DNA of 64,000 nucleotides, from positions 2,232,001 through 2,296,000 of the forward strand of contig OY292279.1 of the NCBI GenBank assembly GCA_958496175.1, given 5' to 3'. Positions 9,687 to 22,530 of the stretch are shown one piece after another (the first letter of the stretch is position 1; each line of letters begins with the position of its first letter). The notes beneath the pieces are model-generated. The model made no database searches and was not told the origin of the DNA. It saw nothing but the letters and a program-made list of their open reading frames with translations. The DNA comes from Sisyra terminalis. Its lineage: Eukaryota; Arthropoda; Insecta; Neuroptera; Sisyridae. Made by a program: the position numbers and the translations under genes.

Positions 9687-11690
9687 ACCATGGGTTAACC
9701 ATCGTTGATTTTCTCGAAAATCGTCAAATAAAAAAAAATTTTTTTAAGGGTACCAATCGAAAGTATAAGTCCATCTGTACGTGCTGTGCAAATTTTTCCC
9801 CAAACAAACCACGTTTAAGGGATGAACAGGCCGTTTAAGGGATGAACACTTCCCACTAAGAGGGAGAGACGAATGTGGCTTCTTCAACAATTGCATGTAC
9901 CTTCGTTATATAAGGGATGATTTTCGAACCAAAGGCAGTTTCGGGTTCGCAACAATGTCTAGAACGATGATATAATAATATTTTTCGATTTCGAAACAAA
10001 AAGTTTTTTCGTCAAAAAAAACCATGGGTTATCCATCGTTGACTTTCTCGAAAATCGTCAAATAAAAAAAAATTTTTTTAAGGGTACCAATCGAAAGTAT
10101 AAGTCCATCTGTACGTGCTGTGCAAATTTTTCCCCAAACAAACCACGTTTAAGGGATGAACAGGCCGTTTAAGGGATGAACACTTCCCACTAAGAGGGAG
10201 AGACGAATGTGGCTTCTTCAACAATTGCATGTACCTTCGTTATATAAGGGATGATTTTCGAACCAAAGGCAGTTTCGGGTTCGCAACAATGTCTAGAACG
10301 ATGATATAATAATATTTTTCGATTTCGAAACAAAAAGTTTTTTCGTCAAAAAAAACCATGGGTTAACCATCGTTGACTTTCTCGAAAATCGTCAAATAAA
10401 AAAAAATTTTTTTAAGGGTACCAATCGAAAGTATAAGTCCATCTGTACGTGCTGTGCAAATTTTTCCCCAAACAAACCACGTTTAAGGGATGAACAGGCC
10501 GTTTAAGGGATGAACACTTCCCACTAAGAGGGAGAGACGAATGTGGCTTCTTCAACAATTGCATGTACCTTCGTTATATAAGGGATGATTTTCGAACCAA
10601 AGGCAGTTTCGGGTTCGCAACAATGTCTAGAACGATGATATAATAATATTTTTCGATTTCGAAACAAAAAGTTTTTACGTCAAAAAAAACCATGGGTTAA
10701 CCATCGTTGATTTTCTCGAAAATCGTCAAATAAAAAAAAATTTTTTTAAGGGTACCAATCGAAAGTATAAGTCCATCTGTACGTGCTGTGCAAATTTTTC
10801 CCCAAACAAACTACGTTTAAGGGATGAACAGGCAGTTTAAGGGATTAACACTTCCCACTAAGAGGGAGAGACGAATGTGGCTTCTTCAACAATTGCATGT
10901 ACCTTCGTTATATAAGGGATGATTTTCGAACCAAAGGCAGTTTCGGGTTCGCAACAATGTCTAGAACGATGATATAATAATATTTTTCGATTTCGAAACA
11001 AAAAGTTTTTTCGTCAAAAAAAACCATGGGTTATCCATTGTTGACTTTCTCGAAAATCGTCAAATAAAAAAAAATTTTTTTAAGGGTACCAATCGAAAGT
11101 ATAAGTCCATCTGTACGTGCTGTGCAAATTTTTCCCCAAACAAACCACGTTTAAGGGATGAACAGGCCGTTTAAGGGATGAACACTTCCCACTAAGAGGG
11201 AGAGACGAATGTGGCTTCTTCAACAATTGCATGTACCTTCGTTATATAAGGGATGATTTTCGAACCAAAGGCAGTTTCGGGTTCGCAACAATGTCTAGAA
11301 CGATGATATAATAATATTTTTCGATTTCGAAACAAAAAGTTTTTACGTCAAAAAAAACCATGGGTTAACCATCGTTGATTTTCTCGAAAATCGTCAAATA
11401 AAAAAAAATTTTTTTAAGGGTACCAATCGAAAGTATAAGTCCATCTGTACGTGCTGTGCAAATTTTTCCCCAAACAAACTACGTTTAAGGGATGAACAGG
11501 CAGTTTAAGGGATTAACACTTCCCACTAAGAGGGAGAGACGAATGTGGCTTCTTCAACAATTGCATGTACCTTCGTTATATAAGGGATGATTTTCGAACC
11601 AAAGGCAGTTTCGGGTTCGCAACAATGTCTAGAACGATGATATAATAATATTTTTCGATTTCGAAACAAAAAGTTTTTTCGTCAAAAAAA
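9687..11690 (+). repeat. Left-domain monomers M30-M35, irregular order
   Basis: Six monomers of ordinary left-domain type. M32 and M34 end in TTTTACGTC, the state seen repeatedly in the 8-monomer repeat. M34 carries ATCCATTG. I see no higher-order register and nothing other than satellite here. Confidence 0.75.
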
Positions 11691-13694
11691 ACCATGGGTT
11701 AACCATCGTTGATTTTCTCGAAAATCGTCAAATAAAAAAAAATTTTTTTAAGGGTACCAATCGAAAGTATAAGTCCATCTGTACGTGCTGTGCAAATTTT
11801 TCCCCAAACAAACTACGTTTAAGGGATGAACAGGCAGTTTAAGGGATTAACACTTCCCACTAAGAGGGAGAGACGAATGTGGCTTCTTCAACAATTGCAT
11901 GTACCTTCGTTATATAAGGGATGATTTTCGAACCAAAGGCAGTTTCGGGTTCGCAACAATGTCTAGAACGATGATATAATAATATTTTTCGATTTCGAAA
12001 CAAAAAGTTTTTTCGTCAAAAAAAACCATGGGTTAACCATCGTTGATTTTCTCGAAAATCGTCAAATAAACAAAAATTTTTTTAAGGGTACCAATCGAAA
12101 GTATAAGTCCATCTGTACGTGCTGTGCAAATTTTTCCCCAAACAAACTACGTTTAAGGGATGAACAGGCCGTTTAAGGGATGAACACTTCCCACTAAGAG
12201 GGAGAGACGAATGTGGCTTCTTCAACAATTGCATGTACCTTCGTTATATAAGGGATGATTTTCGAACCAAAGGCAGTTTCGGGTTCGCAACAATGTCTAG
12301 AACGATGATATAATAATATTTTTCGATTTCGAAACAAAAAGTTTTTTCGTCAAAAAAAACCATGGGTTATCCATCGTTGACTTTCTCGAAAATCGTCAAA
12401 TAAAAAAAAATTTTTTTAAGGGTACCAATCGAAAGTATAAGTCCATCTGTACGTGCTGTGCAAATTTTTCCCCAAACAAACTACGTTTAAGGGATGAACA
12501 GGCAGTTTAAGGGATTAACACTTCCCACTAAGAGGGAGAGACGAATGTGGCTTCTTCAACAATTGCATGTACCTTCGTTATATAAGGGATGATTTTCGAA
12601 CCAAAGGCAGTTTCGGGTTCGCAACAATGTCTAGAACGATGATATAATAATATTTTTCGATTTCGAAACAAAAAGTTTTTTCGTCAAAAAAAACCATGGG
12701 TTATCCATCGTTGACTTTCTCGAAAATCGTCAAATAAAAAAAATTTTTTTTAAGGGTACCAATCGAAAGTATAAGTCCATCTGTACGTGCTGTGCAAATT
12801 TTTCCCCAAACAAACTACGTTTAAGGGATGAACAGGCCGTTTAAGGGATGAACACTTCCCACTAAGAGGGAGAGACGAATGTGGCTTCTTCAACAATTGC
12901 ATGTACCTTCGTTATATAAGGGATGATTTTCGAACCAAAGGCAGTTTCGGGTTCGCAACAATGTCTAGAACGATGATATAATAATATTTTTCGATTTCGA
13001 AACAAAAAGTTTTTTCGTCAAAAAAAACCATGGGTTATCCATCGTTGACTTTCTCGAAAATCGTCAAATAAAAAAAAATTTTTTTAAGGGTACCAATCGA
13101 AAGTATAAGTCCATCTGTACGTGCTGTGCAAATTTTTCCCCAAACAAACTACGTTTAAGGGATGAACAGGCAGTTTAAGGGATTAACACTTCCCACTAAG
13201 AGGGAGAGACGAATGTGGCTTCTTCAACAATTGCATGTACCTTCGTTATATAAGGGATGATTTTCGAACCAAAGGCAGTTTCGGGTTCGCAACAATGTCT
13301 AGAACGATGATATAATAATATTTTTCGATTTCGAAACAAAAAGTTTTTTCGTCAAAAAAAACCATGGGTTATCCATCGTTGACTTTCTCGAAAATCGTCA
13401 AATAAAAAAAAATTTTTTTAAGGGTACCAATCGAAAGTATAAGTCCATCTGTACGTGCTGTGCAAATTTTTCCCCAAACAAACCACGTTTAAGGGATGAA
13501 CAGGCCGTTTAAGGGATGAACACTTCCCACTAAGAGGGAGAGACGAATGTGGCTTCTTCAACAATTGCATGTACCTTCGTTATATAAGGGATGATTTTCG
13601 AACCAAAGGCAGTTTCGGGTTCGCAACAATGTCTAGAACGATGATATAATAATATTTTTCGATTTCGAAACAAAAAGTTTTTTCGTCAAAAAAA
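11691..13694 (+). repeat. 6-monomer duplication, copy 1 (M36-M41)
   Basis: M37 has the private variant AATAAACAAAAA, which breaks the A-run with a C at 12071. The same variant lies at 14075 in M43, exactly 2004 bp later. The GGTTAACC/GGTTATCC and ACTACG/ACCACG patterns match across the six monomers except for M39 (ACTACG) against M45 (ACCACG). M39 also has its A/T junction shifted to A8T8. Confidence 0.78.
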
Positions 13695-15698
13695 ACCATG
13701 GGTTAACCATCGTTGATTTTCTCGAAAATCGTCAAATAAAAATAAATTTTTTTAAGGGTACCAATCGAAAGTATAAGTCCATCTGTACGTGCTGTGCAAA
13801 TTTTTCCCCAAACAAACTACGTTTAAGGGATGAACAGGCAGTTTAAGGGATTAACACTTCCCACTAAGAGGGAGAGACGAATGTGGCTTCTTCAACAATT
13901 GCATGTACCTTCGTTATATAAGGGATGATTTTCGAACCAAAGGCAGTTTCGGGTTCGCAACAATGTCTAGAACGATGATATAATAATATTTTTCGATTTC
14001 GAAACAAAAAGTTTTTTCGTCAAAAAAAACCATGGGTTAACCATCGTTGATTTTCTCGAAAATCGTCAAATAAACAAAAATTTTTTTAAGGGTACCAATC
14101 GAAAGTATAAGTCCATCTGTACGTGCTGTGCAAATTTTTCCCCAAACAAACTACGTTTAAGGGATGAACAGGCCGTTTAAGGGATGAACACTTCCCACTA
14201 AGAGGGAGAGACGAATGTGGCTTCTTCAACAATTGCATGTACCTTCGTTATATAAGGGATGATTTTCGAACCAAAGGCAGTTTCGGGTTCGCAACAATGT
14301 CTAGAACGATGATATAATAATATTTTTCGATTTCGAAACAAAAAGTTTTTTCGTCAAAAAAAACCATGGGTTATCCATCGTTGACTTTCTCGAAAATCGT
14401 CAAATAAAAAAAAATTTTTTTAAGGGTACCAATCGAAAGTATAAGTCCATCTGTACGTGCTGTGCAAATTTTTCCCCAAACAAACTACGTTTAAGGGATG
14501 AACAGGCAGTTTAAGGGATTAACACTTCCCACTAAGAGGGAGAGACGAATGTGGCTTCTTCAACAATTGCATGTACCTTCGTTATATAAGGGATGATTTT
14601 CGAACCAAAGGCAGTTTCGGGTTCGCAACAATGTCTAGAACGATGATATAATAATATTTTTCGATTTCGAAACAAAAAGTTTTTTCGTCAAAAAAAACCA
14701 TGGGTTATCCATCGTTGACTTTCTCGAAAATCGTCAAATAAAAAAAAATTTTTTTAAGGGTACCAATCGAAAGTATAAGTCCATCTGTACGTGCTGTGCA
14801 AATTTTTCCCCAAACAAACCACGTTTAAGGGATGAACAGGCCGTTTAAGGGATGAACACTTCCCACTAAGAGGGAGAGACGAATGTGGCTTCTTCAACAA
14901 TTGCATGTACCTTCGTTATATAAGGGATGATTTTCGAACCAAAGGCAGTTTCGGGTTCGCAACAATGTCTAGAACGATGATATAATAATATTTTTCGATT
15001 TCGAAACAAAAAGTTTTTTCGTCAAAAAAAACCATGGGTTATCCATCGTTGACTTTCTCGAAAATCGTCAAATAAAAAAAAATTTTTTTAAGGGTACCAA
15101 TCGAAAGTATAAGTCCATCTGTACGTGCTGTGCAAATTTTTCCCCAAACAAACTACGTTTAAGGGATGAACAGGCAGTTTAAGGGATTAACACTTCCCAC
15201 TAAGAGGGAGAGACGAATGTGGCTTCTTCAACAATTGCATGTACCTTCGTTATATAAGGGATGATTTTCGAACCAAAGGCAGTTTCGGGTTCGCAACAAT
15301 GTCTAGAACGATGATATAATAATATTTTTCGATTTCGAAACAAAAAGTTTTTTCGTCAAAAAAAACCATGGGTTATCCATCGTTGACTTTCTCGAAAATC
15401 GTCAAATAAAAAAAAATTTTTTTAAGGGTACCAATCGAAAGTATAAGTCCATCTGTACGTGCTGTGCAAATTTTTCCCCAAACAAACCACGTTTAAGGGA
15501 TGAACAGGCCGTTTAAGGGATGAACACTTCTAACTAAGAGGGAGAGACGAATGTGGCTTCTTCAACAATTGCATGTACCTTCGTTATATAAGGGATGATT
15601 TTCGAACCAAAGGCAGTTTCGGGTTCGCAACAATGTCTAGAACGATGATATAATAATATTTTTCGATTTCGAAACAAAAAGTTTTTTCGTCAAAAAAA
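13695..15698 (+). repeat. 6-monomer duplication, copy 2 (M42-M47)
   Basis: Second 2004-bp unit. M42 has a private AATAAAAATAAATT, with a T inside the A-run near 13743, absent from its partner M36. M47 has a private ACTTCTAACTAAG near 15528. These singletons arose after the duplication. The 2004-bp period equals that of the three-copy repeat at 32400-38411, but the subtypes are unrelated, so the shared length of six monomers is probably coincidence. Confidence 0.75.
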
Positions 15699-17702
15699 AC
15701 CATGGGTTAACCATCGTTGATTTTCTCGAAAATCGTCTAATAAAAAAAAAATTTTTTAAGGGTGCCAATCGAAAGTATATGTCCATCTGTACGTGCTGGG
15801 CAAATTTTTCCCCAAACAAACCACGTTTAAGGGATGAACAGGCAGTTTAAGGGATGAACACTTCCCACTAAGAGGGAGAGACGAATGTGGCTTCTTCAAC
15901 AATTGCATGTACCTTCGTTATATAAGGGATGATTTTCGAACCAAAGGCAGTTTCGGGTTCGCAACAATGTCTAGAACGATGATATAATAATATTTTTCGA
16001 TTTCGAAACAAAAAGTTTTTTCGTCAAAAAAAACCATGGGTTAACCATCGTTGATTTTCTCGAAAATCGTCAAATAAAAAAAAATTTTTTTAAGGGTACC
16101 AATCGAAAGTATAAGTCCATCTGTACGTGCTGTGCAAATTTTTCCCCAAACAAACCACGTTTAAGGGATGAACAGGCCGTTTAAGGGATGAATACTTCCC
16201 ACTAAGAGGGAGAGACGAATGTGGCTTCTTCAACAATTGCATGTACCTTCGTTATATAAGGGATGATTTTCGAACCAAAGGCAGTTTCGGGTTCGCAACA
16301 ATGTCTAGAACGATGATATAATAATATTTTTCGATTTCGAAACAAAAAGTTTTTTCGTCAAAAAAAACCATGGGTTATCCATCGTTGACTTTCTCGAAAA
16401 TCGTCAAATAAAAAAAAATTTTTTTAAGGGTACCAATCGAAAGTATAAGTCCATCTGTACGTGCTGTGCAAATTTTTCCCCAAACAAACCACGTTTAAGG
16501 GATGAACAGGCCGTTTAAGGGATGAACACTTCCCACTAAGAGGGAGAGACGAATGTGGCTTCTTCAACAATTGCATGTACCTTCGTTATATAAGGGATGA
16601 TTTTCGAACCAAAGGCAGTTTCGGGTTCGCAACAATGTCTAGAACGATGATATAATAATATTTTTCGATTTCGAAACAAAAAGTTTTTTCGTCAAAAAAA
16701 ACCATGGGTTAACCATCGTTGATTTTCTCGAAAATCGTCTAATAAAAAAAAAATTTTTTAAGGGTGCCCATTGAAAGTATATGTCCATCTGTACGTGCTG
16801 GGCAAATTTTTCCCCAAACAAACCACGTTTAAGGGATGAACAGGCAGTTTAAGGGATGAACACTTCCCACTAAGAGGGAGAGACGAATGTGGCTTCTTCA
16901 ACAATTGCATGTACCTTCGTTATATAAGGGATGATTTTCGAACCAAAGGCAGTTTCGGGTTCGCAACAATGTCTAGAACGATGATATAATAATATTTTTC
17001 GATTTCGAAACAAAAAGTTTTTTCGTCAAAAAAAACCATGGGTTAACCATCGTTGATTTTCTCGAAAATCGTCAAATAAAAAAAAATTTTTTTAAGGGTA
17101 CCAATCGAAAGTATAAGTCCATCTGTACGTGCTGTGCAAATTTTTCCCCAAACAAACTACGTTTAAGGGATGAACAGGCAGTTTAAGGGATTAACACTTC
17201 CCACTAAGAGGGAGAGACGATTGTGGCTTCTTCAACAATTGCATGTACCTTCGTTATATAAGGGATGATTTTCGAACCAAAGGCAGTTTCGGGTTCGCAA
17301 CAATGTCTAGAACGATGATATAATAATATTTTTCGATTTCGAAACAAAAAGTTTTTTCGTCAAAAAAAACCATGGGTTATCCATCGTTGACTTTCTCGAA
17401 AATCGTCAAATAAAAAAAAATTTTTTTAAGGGTACCAATCGAAAGTATAAGTCCATCTGTACGTGCTGTGCAAATTTTTCCCCAAACAAACTACGTTTAA
17501 GGGATGAACAGGCAGTTTAAGGGATTAACACTTCCCACTAAGAGGGAGAGACGAATGTGGCTTCTTCAACAATTGCATGTACCTTCGTTATATAAGGGAT
17601 GATTTTCGAACCAAAGGCAGTTTCGGGTTCGCAACAATGTCTAGAACGATGATATAATAATATTTTTCGATTTCGAAACAAAAAGTTTTTTCGTCAAAAA
17701 AA
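15699..17702 (+). repeat. M48-M53: left-domain monomers with two minority-type copies
   Basis: M48 (15699-16032) and M51 (16701-17034) carry CTAATAAAAAA, GGGTGCC and CTGGGCAA; M51 also has GTGCCCATTG. They match M24 and M25 respectively. M49 carries GAATACTTCC. M52 has GACGATTGTGG. The remaining monomers are ordinary GGTACC type. Confidence 0.75.
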
Positions 17703-18704
17703 ACCATGGGTTAACCTTCGTTGATTTTCTCGAAAATCGTCAAATAAAAAAAAATTTTTTTAAGGGTACCAATCGAAAGTATAAGTCCATCTGTACGTGC
17801 TGTGCAAATTTTTCCCCAAACAAACCACGTTTAAGGGATGAACAGGCAGTTTAAGGGATTAACACTTCCCACTAAGAGGGAGAGACGAATGTGGCTTCTT
17901 CAACAATTGCATGTACCTTCGTTATATAAGGGATGATTTTCGAACCAAAGGCAGTTTCGGGTTCGCAACAATGTCTAGAACGATGATATAATAATATTTT
18001 TCGATTTCGAAACAAAAAGTTTTTTCGTCAAAAAAAACCATGGGTTAACCTTCGTTGATTTTCTCGAAAATCGTCAAATAAAAAAAAATTTTTTTAAGGG
18101 TACCAATCGATAGTATAAGTCCATCTGTACGTGCTGTGCAAATTTTTCCCCAAACAAGCCACGTTTAAGGGATGAACAGGCAGTTTAAGGGATGAACACT
18201 TCCCACTAAGAGGGAGAGACGAATGTGGCTTCTTCAACAATTGCACGTACCTTCGTTATATAAGGGATGATTTTCGAACCAAAGGCAGTTTCGGGTTCGC
18301 AACAATGTCTAGAACGATGATATAATAATATTTTTCGATTTCGAAACAAAAAGTTTTTTCGTCAAAAAAAACCATGGGTTAACCTTCGTTGATTTTCTCG
18401 AAAATCGTCAAATAGAAAAAAAATTTTTTAAGGGTGCCAATCGAAAGTATAAGTCCATCTGTACGTGCTGTGCAAATTTTTCCCCAAACAAACAACGTTT
18501 AAGGGATGAACAGGCAGTTTAAGGGATGAACACTTCCCACTAAGAGGGAGAGACGAATGTGGCTTCTTCAACAATTGCATGTACCTTCGTTATATAAGGG
18601 ATGATTTTCGAACCAAAGGCAGTTTCGGGTTCACAACAATGTCTAGAACGATGATATAATAATATTTTTCGATTTCGAAACAAAAAGTTTTTTCGTCAAA
18701 AAAA
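17703..18704 (+). repeat. Domain transition M54-M56
   Basis: Three successive monomers share the private variant GGTTAACCTTCG. M54 is otherwise fully left type (GGTACC, GGGATTAAC). M55 still has GGTACC, the last in the window at 18099-18104, but has GGCAGTTTAAGGGATGAAC. M56 has CAAATAGAAAA and GGTGCC, which is right-domain subtype a. A shared marker across the type change shows that the two domains exchange sequence at their border and that the border is a graded recombinant zone. Confidence 0.82.
18099..18104. other. Last GGTACC site, marker of the left domain edge
   Basis: GGTACC occurs at monomer position 63-68 in most monomers up to here. After this point the position reads GGTGCC or GGCGCC, or GGTGAC at 19373. 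It gives a simple physical marker for the domain boundary. Confidence 0.9.
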
Positions 18705-21042
18705 ACCATGGGTTAACCATCGTTGATTTTCTCGAAAATCGTCTAATAATAAAAAAAATTTTTAAGGGTGCCAATCGAAAGTATATGTCCATCTGTACGT
18801 GCTGTGCAAATTTTTCCCCTAACAAGCCACGTTTAAGGGATGAACAGGCAGTTTAAGGGATGAACACTTCCCACTAAGAGGGAGAGACGAATGTGGCTTC
18901 TTCAACAATTGCATGTACCTTCGTTATATAAGGGATGATTTTCGAACCAAAGGCAGTTTCGGGTTCGCAACAATGTCTAGAACGATGATATAATAATATT
19001 TTTCGATTTCGAAACAAAAAGTTTTTTCGTCAAAAAAAACCATGGGTTAACCATCGTTGATTTTCTCGAAAATCGTCAAATAGAAAAAAAATTTTTTATG
19101 GGTGCCAATCGAAAGTATAAGTCCATCTGTACGTGCTGTGCAAATTTTTCCCCAAACAAACAACGTTTAAGGGATGAACAGGCAGTTTAAGGGATGAACA
19201 CTTCCCACTAAGAGGGAGAGACGAATGTGGCTTCTTCAACAATTGCATGTACCTTCGTTATATAAGGGATGATTTTCGAACCAAAGGCAGTTTCGGGTTC
19301 GCAACAATGTCTAGAACGATGATATAATAATATTTTTCGATTTCGAAACAAAAAGTTTTTTAGTCAAAAAAAACCATGGGTTAATCATCGTTGATTTTCT
19401 CGAAAATCGTCTAATAATAAAAAAATTTTTTAAGGGTGACATTCGAAAGTATATGTCCATCTGTACGTGCTGTGCAAATTTTTCCCCAAACAAGCCACGT
19501 TTAAGGGATGAACAGGCAGTTTAAGGGATGAACACTTCCCACTAAGAGGGAGAGACGAATGTGGCTTCTTCAACAATTGCATGTACCTTCGTTATATAAG
19601 GGATGATTTTCGAACCAAAGGCAGTTTCGGGTTCGCAACAATGTCTAGAACGATGATATAAAAATATTTTTCGATTTCGAAACAAAAAGTTTTTTCGTCA
19701 AAAAAAACCATGGGTTAACCATCGTTGATTTTCTCGAAAATCGTCAAATAGAAAAAAAATTTTTTAAGGGTGCCAATCGAAAGTATAAGTCCATCTGTAC
19801 GTGCTGTGCAAATTTTTCCCCAAACAAACCACGTTTAAGGGATGAACAGGCAGTTTAAGGGATGAACACTTCCCACTAAGAGGGAGAGACGAATGTGGCT
19901 TCTTCAACAATTGCATGTACCTTCGTTATATAAGGGATGATTTTCGAACCAAAGGCAGTTTCGGGTTCGCAACAATGTCTAGAACGATGATATAATAATA
20001 TTTTTCGATTTCGAAACAAAAAGTTTTTTAGTCAAAAAAAACCATGGGTTAACCATCGTTGATTTTCTCGAAAATCGTCTAATAATAAAAAAATTTTTTA
20101 AGGGCGCCATTCGAAAGTATATGTCCATCTGTACGTGCTGTGCAAATTTTTCCCCAAACAAACCACGTTTAAGGGATGAACAGGCAGTTTAAGGGATGAA
20201 CACTTCCCACTAAGAGGGAGAGACGAATGTGGCTTCTTCAACAATTGCATGTACCTTCGTTATATAAGGGATGATTTTCGAACCAAAGGCAGTTTCGGGT
20301 TCGCAACAATGTCTAGAACGATGATATAAAAATATTTTTCGATTTCGAAACAAAAAGTTTTTTAGTCAAAAAAAACCATGGGTTAACCATCGTTGATTTT
20401 CTCGAAAATCGTCTAATAATAAAAAAATTTTTTAAGGGCGCCATTCGAAAGTATATGTCCATCTGTACGTGCTGTGCAAATTTTTCCCCAAACAAACCAC
20501 GTTTAAGGGATGAACAGGCAGTTTAAGGGATGAACACTTCCCACTAAGAGGGAGAGACGAATGTGGCTTCTTCAACAATTGCATGTACCTTCGTTATATA
20601 AGGGATGATTTTCGAACCAAAGGCAGTTTCGGGTTCGCAACAATGTCTAGAACGATGATATAATAATATTTTTCGATTTCGAAACAAAAAGTTTTTTAGT
20701 CAAAAAAAACCATGGGTTAACCATCGTTGATTTTCTCGAAAATCGTCTAATAATAAAAAAATTTTTTAAGGGTGCCATTCGAAAGTATATGTCCATCTGT
20801 ACGTGCTGTGCAAATTTTTCCCCAAACAAGCCACGTTTAAGGGATGAACAGGCAGTTTAAGGGATGAACACTTCCCACTAAGAGGGAGAGACGAATGTGG
20901 CTTCTTCAACAATTGCATGTACCTTCGTTATATAAGGGATGATTTTCGAACCAAAGGCAGTTTCGGGTTCGCAACAATGTCTAGAACGATGATATAATAA
21001 TATTTTTCGATTTCGAAACAAAAAGTTTTTTCGTCAAAAAAA
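18705..21042 (+). repeat. M57-M63: mixed a, b and c subtypes
   Basis: Order b, a, c-like, a, c, c, c. M57 and M59 retain CAAGCCACG, which is also in M55 and M63, linking this stretch to the transition zone. M59 has a private GGGTGACATTCG, and M63 has GTGCCATTC where other c monomers have GCGCC. M58 has TTTTATGGG. The stretch looks like the unamplified edge of the right domain. Confidence 0.75.
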
Positions 21043-22241
21043 ACCATGGGTTAACCATCGTTGATTTTCTCGAAAATCGTCAAATAGAAAAAAAATTTTT
21101 TAAGGGTGCCAATCGAAAGTATAAGTCCATCTGTACGTGCTGTGCAAATTTTTCCCCAAACAAACCACGTTTAAGGGATGAACAGGCAGTTTAAGGGATG
21201 AACACTTCCCACTAAGAGGGAGAGACGATTGTGACTTCTTCAACAATTGCATGTACCTTCGTTATATAAGGGATGATTTTCGAACCAAAGGCAGTTTCGG
21301 GTTCGCAACAATGTCTAGAACGATGATATAAAAATATTTTTCGATTTCGAAACAAAAAGTTTTTTAGTCAAAAAAAACCATGGGTTAACCATCGTTGATT
21401 TTCTCGAAAATCGTCTAATAATAAAAAAAATTTTTAAGGGTGCCAATCGAAAGTATATGTCCATCTGTACGTGCTGTGCAAATTTTTCCCCAAACAAACC
21501 ACGTTTAAGGGATGAACAGGCAGTTTAAGGGATGAACACTTCCCACTAAGAGGGAGAGACGAATGTGACTTCTTCAACAATTGCATGTACCTTCGTTATA
21601 TAAGGGATGATTTTCGAACCAAAGGCAGTTTCGGGTTCGCAACAATGTCTAGAACGATGATATAAAAATATTTTTCGATTTCGAAACAAAAAGTTTTTTA
21701 GTCAAAAAAAACCATGGGTTAACCATCGTTGATTTTCTCGAAAATCGTCTAATAATAAAAAAAATTTTTAAGGGTGCCAATCGAAAGTATATGTCCATCT
21801 GTACGTGCTGTGCAAATTTTTCCCCAAACAAACCACGTTTAAGGGATGAACAGGCAGTTTAAGGGATGAACACTTCCCACTAAGAGGGAGAGACGAATGT
21901 GGCTTCTTCAACAATTGCATGTACCTTCGTTATATAAGGGATGATTTTCGAACCAAAGGCAGTTTCGGGTTCGCAACAATGTCTAGAACGATGATATAAT
22001 AATATTTTTCGATTTCGAAACAAAAAGTTTTTTCGTCAAAAAAAACCATGGGTTAACCATCGTTGATTTTCTCGAAAATCGTCAAATAGAAAAAAAATTT
22101 TTTAAGGGTGCCAATCGAAAGTATAAGTCCATCTGTACGTGCTGTGCAAATTTTTCCCCAAACAAACCACGTTTAAGGGATGAACAGGCAGTTTAAGGGA
22201 TGAACACTTCCCACTAAGAGGGAGAGACGAATGTGGCTTCT

Positions 22242-22499
22242 TCAACAATTGCATGTACCTTCGTTATATAAGGGATGATTTTCGAACCAAAGGCAGTTTC
22301 GGGTTCGCAACAATGTCTTGAACGATGATATGATAATATTTTTCGATTTCGAAACAAAAAGTTTTTTAGTCAAAAAAAACCATGGGTTAACCATCGATGA
22401 TTTTCTCGAAAATCGTCTAATAGAAAAAAATTTTTTTAAGGGTGCCAATCGAAAGTATAAGTCCATCTGTACGTGCTGTGCAAATTTTTCCCCAAACAA
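22242..22499 (-). other. 85-codon satellite reading frame (representative, not a gene)
   Basis: Begins at TTG, and the first ATG in frame is codon 12. The frame recurs in subtype-d monomers because GTCTAGAAC has become GTCTTGAAC, which removes the TAG that otherwise ends the 60-codon form. The predicted product is basic and phenylalanine-rich, with no signal, domain or family I recognise. Its N-terminal LAPLKKFF stretch is simply the translated A/T tract. Frame shift of one per 334-bp unit prevents any longer translation. I judge it non-coding. Confidence 0.7.
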
Positions 22500-22530
22500 A
22501 CAACGTTTAAGGGATGAACAGGCAGTTTAA
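22318..22530 (+). other. 70-codon satellite reading frame overlapping on the plus strand (not a gene)
   Basis: Runs opposite the 85-codon minus frame in the same monomer, starting at the TTG of GTCTTGAAC, with the first ATG at codon 5. The body of this frame is open in ordinary left-domain monomers too; only the start is new in subtype d. The translation has many Asp, Asn and Phe residues, a CTCC cluster near its middle and no recognisable domain. Copies differ by single residues without evident constraint. I judge it non-coding. Confidence 0.68.

Larger units (their letters stand above)
1..18370 (+). repeat. Left satellite domain, GGTACC-type monomers
   Basis: Monomers M1-M55. Nearly all carry CAAATAAAA before the A/T tract, GGTACC after it and AGTATAAG further on. 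Two haplotypes are interspersed: one with GGTTAACC, ACTACG and GGCAGTTTAAGGGATTAAC, the other mostly with GGTTATCC, ACCACG and GGCCGTTTAAGGGATGAAC. The last GGTACC is at 18099-18104; I saw none after it. The exceptions with GTGCC are M22, M24, M25, M48 and M51. The near-alternation of the two haplotypes suggests a dimeric ancestral arrangement later scrambled by unequal exchange (inference). Confidence 0.88.
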
